Assembly (NCBI GenBank): GCA_007449985.2
Contig: VIIQ02000040.1
Coordinates: 92,501-156,500 of the forward strand
Length of the DNA stretch: 64,000 nt
Direction of reading: 5' to 3'
Source: Desmodesmus armatus
Taxonomy: Eukaryota > Chlorophyta > Chlorophyceae > Sphaeropleales > Scenedesmaceae
The stretch's first letter is position 1; every line of letters begins with the position of its first letter. Of this stretch, positions 53,701-61,900 are shown piece by piece. Position numbers and translations under genes: made by a program. Below the pieces are notes generated by a model. That model did not search any database. It was not told the origin of the DNA and worked only from the letters and a program-made list of their open reading frames with translations.

Positions 53701-55402
53701 ATACAACACGGCAGCAACAGTACAAAACACTTGTGACACATTGATTCAATTGTAAGTCTTGTTACCTCTTACTCTGGCAGCCTGTAAATGTAAACAAGGC
53801 CAGGGGGCATGGTAAAACCAGCATAAGCTCCATACCGCCGAGAGCAACAGCCTGCAGCCTATGGGATGCAAATCAACAGCACCGCATCCCTTCTTTGTCT
53901 GTCATGGCCCCACTGAACCATGCTGAAAGCATCTGCTATTGGTCCCTGCACGGCCCTGCTGCTTTGTCCAAAGTCTTATCAGTGGTTGTGGAAAAAGGCC
54001 ATCAGCTCATTGCTAGCTGAACCTGGGCTGGGCAGCAGCCTGGCCTTGTGCACTAAACCACACCAGGTGCAGTGTACTGCATACCAAACTGATCACTGCT
54101 GAATGCTGACACTGCTAGCACCCCGCATGAATTGCATTGCGTTGCAACCCAAACTGATACGGTCTGATACTTCTGCAAGTGCTGCACTCCCAGCACCCCA
54201 TGCCAGCTGAAGCCCTGCTGCAAGTATTCTAGCGGATCACTACTGCTTCAACTGCTGCCGGTGCTGACACACCTTGTCGTCCACATTGTGTGGGTTCTGC
54301 AGGAGTGTCAGTGCTGTTTGCAGGATCTTCAGCTTGACAGTGTCATCAGAGCTCTTCTCCACCTGCAGCAGCCCAAGTCCCACACTGATTTACATGCACA
54401 TGCAAAAGGCACCCCAAGACGACAGCACTTGCTGGCACCTCCACCAGCACATGCTTTTTCCAAGCATACTCCAACCACAAGGCCAGACTGGCAGCCACTA
54501 CCACCACAGCACCAACGCGCCAAGATGGCTGTATGCCTCTCTACTGCAAGCGCTGGGTACGGTTGGGAGGGAAGTGCTTTGAAGGCTGAGTTGAGAAGGT
54601 GCTTGCTTGTGAGCTAGTTGAGCAGTTGCCTAAGCTCACCTGCTGCAGTGCTGCTATGATCTGAGTGCGCCCCTCGTCTGACACTGCATTGTGTGCCAGC
54701 AGCTTCTGAATGGAGCCCAGCACAATGCCAATCAGGCGGGGGTTCTTGCTCTCACACACCAACAGGAAAGGCCGCAGGATTTCCTGCAAAGTGTGAATGT
54801 GCAAGAACGCTGCTTGCAGCCTGTGCCAAGCTTCATGATGCGTGGACCTTCCTGGTTTCTGAACTTGGCAGAGCTACATGGGTGTTGTGGATAGGGGCGC
54901 CCCATGCAGCAATGCCACCTGCTGCATTTTTGTCACACATACATGTACTCTTGCGACCCAGATGCAGCAAGTCATGGATGTATGTCTGGACAGTTACGCT
55001 TATACGCAACTGGCGTGGCTTTGTGGAAGTCCCCAGTTGCTGCTGCTGAGGAGATGCACACCAATGCGAGTACAAATGCTGGTGCAGCATGGTAAGTTGT
55101 TGTGCTGTCAGGAATGAACACGACGACTGCAGCAGCAAGTTGTTGCAAGCTAGAACTACAGAACCATCCCTGGTTCTGCATATCCCCACCTGTGTTCGGA
55201 CTGCCTGCACACCGCGTCCCTCGTGTGCCACAGCCCTCAGCTTGAGCACTGCCCTCTCTGCGCTTTCCTTGATCTGAGGAAAGTCTGTATGCTGCAGCCA
55301 TCCTGTGATTTGGGTGGCGAGGCTGTCTGTTTTGCGTGCCTCAGCTGACAAGGCCCTCAAGTCATTCTCCAGCACTTCAAAGAAGGTTGCATCACTGGCC
55401 AT
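35721..55402 (-). CDS. MON2: MON2 homologue, Golgi/endosome trafficking scaffold
   Basis: MON2 proteins are large Sec7-related HEAT-repeat scaffolds, lacking the Sec7 GEF domain, that act at the trans-Golgi/endosome. Exons (right edges): 55402, 54783, 54362, 53661, 53034, 52644, 51485, 50413, 49439, 48375, 47754, 46597, 45804, 45389, 44009, 43248, 42395, 42047, 41250, 40655, 40157, 39527, 38934, 38395, 37833, 37368, 36796 and about 36490, giving about 2,100 residues. Diagnostic segments: FFEVLENDLRALSAE and IKESAERAVLKLR (DCB-like N-terminus), STAAATIRQAVALLFDHVV, SDFLPTMPKIYMPKALEVV with INISLSAVGLLWNATDL, and KRPEVRNSGIRTLF with HHSRNSEKKQWDETTVLAF. Start at 55402 (MASDATFF); an in-frame ATG at 55420 is possible. 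Ala/Ser-rich inserts (exons ending 49439 and 42047) explain the extra length. The joins 38145 to 37833 and near 36490 are unresolved in frame. Confidence 0.9.
38955..39043. repeat. 28-bp tandem repeat, three copies
   Basis: The unit CCATGGGAGTGATGTCACTC plus ATGAGTGG occurs three times with few changes. Each unit contains the inverted repeat GAGTGATGTCACTC. Intronic in MON2, upstream of the acceptor at 38934. Confidence 0.85.
40888..40945 (-). repeat. Donor-edge copy of MON2 exon 41250-41012
   Basis: It repeats the exon 3' end (HHSRNSEKKQW region) and its donor, with several substitutions that damage the coding sense. The copy lies in the intron just downstream of the used donor. Confidence 0.7.
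42427..42590. repeat. About 50-bp tandem repeat, three copies
   Basis: Copies begin CATGGCGTATTC, CATGGCCTTTTC and CATGGCATATTC and share GAGGTGTCAGGGGTCACA. Intronic in MON2. Confidence 0.8.
43330..43550 (-). repeat. Acceptor-edge copies of MON2 exon 43248-42984
   Basis: Two copies (about 43340-43400 and 43485-43545) repeat the exon start (GAIAAPDLGQVPTQP) and its acceptor upstream of the used site, spaced about 150 bp apart. Confidence 0.8.
44445..44579 (-). repeat. Dispersed repeat, copy 2 (inverted relative to copy 1)
   Basis: Reverse-complement match of 34813-34944, about 9.6 kb away, inside a MON2 intron. Confidence 0.75.
44664..45163 (-). repeat. Donor-edge copies of MON2 exon 45389-45177
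   Basis: Three further copies at about 165-170 bp spacing (starting near 45007, 44837 and 44670) repeat AGQVKLPALHRMVEVLLYNL and the following HIQ plus donor. Together with the used exon this makes four tandem copies. The leftmost is the most diverged. Confidence 0.85.
45405..45530 (+). repeat. Dispersed repeat family member (CGGCACTAGCCAGC type)
   Basis: It shares TTGGGGACA, CAACCTCGGCACTAGCCAGC, GGCTCATGAGGG and CCAGTCTCTC-like anchors with 56935-57035. Inverted copies lie near 59870-59950 and 3655-3715. Some copies abut AGTAC microsatellites. Confidence 0.6.
46150..46362 (-). repeat. Donor-edge copies of MON2 exon 46597-46443
   Basis: Two copies (about 46297-46362 and 46153-46212) repeat LYTLDKALPAVGSGSGGK with the GTGGGC donor. 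The spacers between them are poly-C-rich and themselves repeated. Confidence 0.85.
46690..46855 (-). repeat. Acceptor-edge copies of MON2 exon 46597-46443
   Basis: Two copies, around 46693-46735 and 46813-46855, repeat the exon start (GIGLKNIHCLRT) and acceptor. This exon therefore has copied edges on both sides. Confidence 0.8.
47104..47212 (+). repeat. T-rich low-complexity tract
   Basis: About 110 bp of TTTATT and TATGTCTTAT repeats in otherwise GC-rich DNA, inside a MON2 intron. Confidence 0.8.
47428..47560 (-). repeat. Copy of MON2 exon 47754-47601
   Basis: It repeats GLGTPGATLGPSGVSPLTLP with a GTGAGA donor, plus much of the exon upstream (GVLMESDL for GVLTESDL). A third partial copy lies near 47030-47080. 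No acceptor in the needed phase was found for it. Confidence 0.75.
47941..48165. repeat. About 115-bp tandem repeat, two copies
   Basis: Both copies contain TTATGCAGCGAGAGGAGGGA followed by CTGGC, and a CATGCC/CATGAG stretch. Intronic in MON2. Confidence 0.8.
49500..49645 (-). repeat. Acceptor-edge copies of MON2 exon 49439-48717
   Basis: Two copies repeat the exon start (VWTAYLAIELLLA) and the acceptor, spaced about 100 bp. Confidence 0.85.
49739..49836 (+). repeat. Long G-rich tract
   Basis: Nearly 100 bp of G runs (GGGGAGG, GGGTGG units and a run of more than 20 G). On the MON2 transcript strand it is C-rich. Quadruplex formation on the plus strand is likely. Confidence 0.9.
50500..50645 (-). 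repeat. Acceptor-edge copies of MON2 exon 50413-50276
   Basis: Two copies repeat the start of the exon (GYMKAAES) and TGCTGTGCAG acceptor, about 105 bp apart. A short palindrome (CCCTGCACAGCGCTGTGCAGGG) spans the last copy. Confidence 0.8.
51051..51160 (-). repeat. Donor-edge copy of MON2 exon 51485-51329
   Basis: It repeats the 3' two thirds of the exon (SYDMSIHHDMNAVHDTLNVA and VEAIK plus donor). A much older copy ending EEAIK lies at about 50800-50855. Confidence 0.85.
51580..51745 (-). repeat. Acceptor-edge copies of MON2 exon 51485-51329
   Basis: Two copies repeat the acceptor and MPWQRLLSLQV start, spaced about 125 bp. Thus both edges of this exon are duplicated. Confidence 0.85.
52107..52400 (-). 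repeat. Donor-edge copies of MON2 exon 52644-52460
   Basis: Two copies, at about 175-bp spacing, repeat LLRKHALLLPDMTLTLIELL with the GTAAGG donor. Copies agree closely, so the duplication is fairly recent. Confidence 0.88.
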
Positions 55403-55975
55403 GCTGGCCTGCCTGTGCATGTGCTGCTCACATGGCCACAACTCCTACCCGACAGCCAATGCTTCTGCAGCTGAAAGTAACTGCCATAGTGGGTTTGTGC
55501 CTTTCGAGCACCAGAAGGGTGACGAGTGCAGCTGTGTGGCACCCTGATCACAAATTGTGCTGTGCTGGCAAGTTTGACAGCATGTCCTGAACACTTGGGT
55601 TCTCCAGGAGGCACAACCAATCTACGCATCAACCACTTGACCAGTTGAAACGGTCTGATCGTCCCCTGAGCCAGTTTCCGGGACTGCAACCGTCAATTTG
55701 TCACCAACGGTCCAGACGTATGCCTATGCTTGTTTTCAGTGTTCATGATGCCAAGTGCCTCGTCATGCTGCGAAGCATCAACGTCACTACGCAGTCAAGC
55801 ACAGAAGCAGAACAGTTGTTGTGCCTGGTGACAGCCTTCTGCAGAAGTCTTCAGCAACCTACCCCGTCAGCTTTCACAAATGCTGTAACCCTTGAGTTTT
55901 CCGTAGGGCTGTCTGATCGTGGTCCCAGTTCAGCCCGGGCCACAGGTTCAGTGTTGACACAGGCAGCCAAACAGC
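55403..55975. promoter_or_regulatory. Divergent promoter region between MON2 and SCY1-like gene
   Basis: 573 bp separate the two start codons, which point away from each other. No other gene lies between. I see no clear TATA box or palindrome. Shared regulation is inferred from spacing only. Confidence 0.6.
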
Positions 55976-58900
55976 ATGTTTGCCAAGCTGTCAGCGCTGG
56001 TTGGTGGCGGGCCTGCACTCAACTACAATGTTGACCCAGAGCCCTACGAGGTTGCTTGGGGCTGCTGGACACACTATGGTGGCACATCAAGGGAGGACGG
56101 CAGCCGTGTCTCAGTGTTCAGGATAGCAGCATCAGACCCCAACGATCTCAAGCTTACCGCTGCCAGGAACGGGGTCAAGAGGCTGCGAATGGTGAGCAAA
56201 TCAAAGCGGCATGCACGGTCATGCAAAGGTCACGCTAGCAATGCTATGCCAACGCAATGTGCAGTACATGTACAGGCTGGTGTCCGTCAGAGCCAGCCTG
56301 TACGGATGCCGTCTCTGGGCATCTGGCTCGTGCGCCGGTGCCTGATGCCGCAGCTGTCCTGCATGCTTGTCTGATTGTGTCTGTAGCTGCGCCATCCAAA
56401 CATCCTGGCATTCAAGGACAGCATAGAGGTGCAGGAGAAGGGGCAGCAGGTGGTGTATCTGGTGACAGAGGCTGTGCGACCCCTGATCACAGTGCTGAAA
56501 GAGCTCAACCTGTCGGGAAAGCACAGGTGGGCACGCAAGACCACAAATCATGTGTTGTCACATTTCACAAGCAGTTGTGCTGTGTCCTTAGCAGAGAATC
56601 GGTGTGAAGCCCACAAACTTGGGTCAACATTCCTTGCCCTGCCGCAAGGCAACACATCATGCCTCCTGCTTTGTCACTGCCACACGGGGGTTGGGACATG
56701 CACACCCTGTGCCAAGCAGCCGGTGATGTGTGACGATGTGACAGTGTGTGACAATGTGTGACAGCACGCACATGTTACATCGACCATCATGTGGCATGTC
56801 TGTTCCTTGCTGTGCTTGTTGCTCTTCCAGGGATGAGTACCTGGCCACTGGCGTCCTGCACATGACCAATGCAGTCAGCTTCCTCAACAACAGCTGCAAC
56901 ATGGTGAGGATTTGTACAGTACAGTACAGTGCAGTACAGGTATTGGGGACATAGTCCCAACCTCGGCACTAGCCAGCAAGCCAAGGGCTCATGAGGGTGC
57001 CCACAGGGCCTCGTCGCACCCCAGTCTCTCGTCGGTTCAAACTCAGCATGGCACCAGATTAGCATCGCGTGCGTGATGCTACGACCGCTGAGTGGTGCTG
57101 TATGCGGACAGCTACAAAGGCGGCAGCAGCAGCATTGAGCAGCTTGGAATGCTGCTGGCAGCTGTTGCAGCGTTCCAACCAACGGCGGAGCAGACATCCA
57201 GCAGGGGACCAGTAGCCGTAACTTGGCATTACTACGACATCAGCATGTTGCTGTTCGGCTGTGGCATTGTCTTGTGCAGCCCAGCATAAATTGGGTCACA
57301 GGAGACTACTCCTGCAAGTGAGTGATGTGCTGCCGGCCGTGCGTTGCCTGCAGATCCATGGGTTTGTGTGCATGGCGGCAGTGGTGGTGACTGACTCGTT
57401 GGACTGGAAGCTACACGGCTTTGACCTCACATCAGAGCACGCCCTGACAGGTGCGTGTACCCTCAAAGCCTCCCCAGATCACCTTTGCAATGCTGTGATG
57501 CTGGTATCATTCTGGCCTCCACGCCTGGGGAGTTCTTCGGGCTCTGTCAAGCACACTGAGACAGTGCCGGCACGCACAGAAGCAGTTGTCAAAAGCTCCA
57601 TACGAACCCTTCATGTGGTGACTCTCCAAGCTTGCAATGGCCATGATGACTGGCTCCTAATTGCTACAGAAAAGGCTGTTATCTGCTGTGCCGTGCTGTG
57701 CTCTGCAGGGGACCATGCGTTGAAGCATGCCAGCTGGATGGTTGGCAGTCAGTACAAGCCAGGGGAGGTAGCCAAGATGGAGTGGGCCACCGTGCAGCAG
57801 GGCCCTCCCTGGGCAGTCGACAGCTGGGGCCTGGGATGCATGATGCAGGTGAGGGAGGGGGCATGGTGAACACCCCTTGCCGCGGGCCCCCGGCAGTTGA
57901 TTTCGCCTGATCATTGTGTGTGTGGCCAGCCAGTGGGAGGACACCCCCCCCCCCTGGCATATCCCGAAAGTTGTTGAACACAGGGGGTCGACAGCTGGGG
58001 CCTGGGATGCATGATGCAGGTGAGGGAGGGGCATGTTGAACACTACTTGCCTCGTGCCCCGGCAGTTGGTTTTGCCTGATTGTTGTGTGTGTGGCCAGCC
58101 GGTGGGAGACCCCCCCCCCCCCCCCGGGGTAAAACCGGAAGATTGAACACAGGGGGTCGACAGCTGGGGCCTGGGCTGCATGATGCAGGTAAGGGTGGGT
58201 GCATTATTAACAAAGGGTCAAGCAGAGGAGCAGTCATGTGTTGTGATAAGTAATGCGGCAGATATGGGCCTGGGGGGCATGGTGCAGGTGAGGGTGGGTG
58301 CATGGTGCATGGTGAACACGGTGGTCAAAGAGATGAGCAGTCAAGTGTTGTGATGAATGATGCATGATGGGGCAGATATGGGGGCCAGCAGGTAGGGATG
58401 TGATCTGCCTAGACTGAAAAGCGGCCTGCTGTGGTCTCGGGGCGATCCAGTTGCCGCATGTGCTGACAACATGTGGAGGAGGGCAGACAAGCTGACAGCT
58501 TAGTAGTTACGGATCCCAGTAAAAGGTCATCAGACAGAATTCGGCGAAAACTTTGACAGCACATAGCTCTGCGGACCTGCAGCCCGGGCCTCTGCAAATC
58601 CGCATGCGTGCTTTACATGCAAAAATGAAAGGTACATTTTCGTGGTATCTCGATCCGTGTCTGAATCTGGAAACCTCAAATCTAGTTTGGAAGCAGACAC
58701 TCACGTTGGCAATATCACACGCTGAAAGGATGCATATATCTGCCAGCAACAACTTGCGACCGCGCTAGCGGTGCAGCTACAAGTACAGTACCGTCAGCAG
58801 GCAGGTCATCCAGCAGTAACTTTGACAGCACATAGCGCTGCATTCCTGCAGCCCCGGCCTCTGCAAACCCGCATGCGGGCTTTACATGTTAAAATGAAAG

Positions 58901-61900
58901 GTACATTCTCGCGTTATCTCAATCCGTGACTGCCATAGGCTCACAAGGAAGTACAGGGTAAGCTTAAGCAGACCTCACCTGCCTCTGATCGTCCACCAGT
59001 GGACAAAAAAACATAATTCGACGGTAGAGTATACATCACCCACACGGGCGTCAGCAACAGCCCCTTTGCGGGCCCGGGCCCAGGCAGGATGCAGCAGCAG
59101 CAGCAGGCTGGCAGCCCAACGCCAACACCAATGAGTACGCAATCACAAGTGCTGAAACGTAATATAAATCTTTTTTATGATCAGATATCAAGCTGCCGAC
59201 AGGACTATCACAGGGGAACAAGAAGGTGTCCCCGGGGACCGCTGGGGGTGCTACGCCGATGCGACTGCAGGGGAGGGTTCCAAGATGGCTCGAGGCAGCA
59301 CTGGAACCCACTTAGGGGAAACGCCAAGTATTCTGCAGCCAAAATCACAGGACAGCAGCAGGGCCAGCCAGAAGGCTGCACGGAAGCAGCACCACACACA
59401 GGGGCTCAAGCAAGGATAACACCCAAAAGCAAAAAAAAAACTGATGGGGATCACTGGGATCCGTCGCCGTTCCTGGTTGACTTGAATTTGGTGGGCACAG
59501 CTTTGAGGTAGGGGGGTCACAGGTGCTCGCGGTGTTGCAGGTGCTCGCGGTGTCTGGGATGCCTTGTTTTTGGAGATGCCCAATGGGGACGCCCCCCCCC
59601 CCCCCCGGGCTGGCCACACACAACTCAGTCCAGTTCCCTAAACTGCCGGGGGCCGGAGGGAAAGCCTCACAGTTGTCTGGGATGTGAGCTTGTGTCTGCC
59701 TGTGTCATGTGCAGGAGGTGTTCAGTGGTGAGCCGCTGCGTGCAGTGGAGCAGTTGCGGCGCACAGACGTCATCCCCCCCGCGCTGCTGTCAGACTACCA
59801 AAAGCTGCTCGGCAGCCAAGTCGGCAGACGGCTCAACCCGGCCAAGGTGTGTGGATACAAGTCGAAGGCCCTTCGGGGCACGCTCATGAGCCCTTGGCTC
59901 GCTGGCTAGTGCTGAGGTGTGGGATCCCCACCACAAATACTGTACTGTACTGATACGCCGATCCTGAGGGCGCCAAGGACGCTCGTTGCACTTGGGGGCA
60001 TGATGGGGCCGTGACAGTGCCAGTGCAGTCACACGCTCTTCGCCCCAAGAACAAGCCGTGCGCGGGCCTGCAGCCTGTCGTGTTGTTCTGTTTGCACTAC
60101 GCCAATTACTGCTCTGTACTTGAGCCAAGGATACTGGCTCAACCAACAGAGGATTTGAGTCCATCCCCGCTTGCTGTACTGTGACTGCACTGCCTGTCCC
60201 TGTGTGCCTGCTCCACCCTCCGGCCAGGTGGCCGAATGCAAGTTCCTGAACAATCAGCTGGTGGAGGTTGTTGCCTTCATGGAAAACATATCCCTCAAGG
60301 ACGGGACTGAGAAGGACCTGTTTTTCAAGCGCCTGCCAGCCATGATCCCGGCGATTCCTGAGCCTGTGGCGATCCGCAAGATCCTGCCGCTGCTGTCAAA
60401 TGCATTGGAGTACGGCGGGGCGCCTGCGACGGCTGTCAGTAGCCTGCTGTTGATTGGCAGGTGGGTGGGGAAAAGCTGGGATGGGTGTTCTAGTAGTGAT
60501 TGGTTAAGATTAGTCATAGATAGACTTCACTGGTGCAGGTGCAACCTGTATGTATGCATGTACAGCCTCCAGAGTGAGGGGCAATGTGCTGATCAAGTAT
60601 AGCGCTGCCAGCTGTCTAGAAGGAGTATGTTATGTGATGCAACACTGCAAGGACGCAGTGCTTTTCTGTAGACATTGCGCTCTTTCATGGTGTGCTGCGC
60701 CTGATGTGTGCCCATAGGGGTTGTTGCAAGTGATCAATTCTTGCGCGTGTAGTGCCACCTGCGGTACCGGCACACATATGTGTCGTACATGCGTGCTGCT
60801 CGCATCAAACATTGCTGTGTTGCTGCTTTCCTTGATGTTCCTGCAGGATGATCAGCAGTGATCAGCTTATCAAGCGTGTGATGTCGCCGATTGCGCAGGA
60901 CATGTATGCGTTGAATGTAGACACTGCTTGGACCCAATTAGTAAAAAATATTTGCTGCATCTGCCATGCACCTGCAGGATGATCGGTGGTGATGAGTTCA
61001 TCAAGCGTGTGGTGCCGACGCTGAGCCGCCTGTTTGCCAGCAGTGACAGGGGCCTCAGGCGCAACTTGCTGGAGGCGATTGACACGTTTGGGCCACACCT
61101 CACCCAGGTGTGAACCAGCAGTGAATGTACAACCTACCTACGTAGGTTGATGGTATCAAGGCAGCTTGGGAATGCTTGTGTGCGGTTCAGCTTTGGCGTG
61201 GTGTGCACCACTGTACTGTACTGTACTGTACTGTACTGTACTGTACTGTACTGTACTGTACTGTACTGTACTGTACAGCGCTGTGCTGCACTGCACTGAA
61301 CAAACTTTCCGACCGCGTCTGCGACCTTCCACGGCTGCCTGCCCCACAGGAGGTCATTGAGAGCCAGATTTACCCACCCCTTTCGGCAGGGTTCTCTGAT
61401 GAGAATGCTTACATCAGGGAGCTGACCCTCAAGGCCATCCTGACCCTGGCCCCCAAAATGAGGCAGGCCACACTCACATCCAACCTGCTCAAGCACCTGT
61501 CACGGCTACAGGTGGGGCCGCATGAGTACTTACTAAATATCAGTATGCCGACGGTCAATAGAAGTGTGGCATGGTGTCTGCCAGGCGAAGTGCCTGCGTT
61601 TGCGTGTCCTGTGAGGAAGGAAGGGCAATGCATAGATCATCGCAATAGCAGTGCTTGTGGCAGTTGGGCAAGGTTTGCGTGACTTGCATGGGTCCAGCCA
61701 AGCTGACATGCACTGTCGCAAGGCGTGTAGGAAACATGCCTTGAGGGGGCCTGAGTCATTACCTGTAATGTGGTGCCATTTGTACATGCCTTCCCATGGG
61801 CATTTGTTTATTGTCAGGTGCACAGCACTCCGGCGCATGCGACATAGGGACTTCATTATGTGTCAACGTCCACTGTCCTACAGGTTGACCAGGAGCCCTC

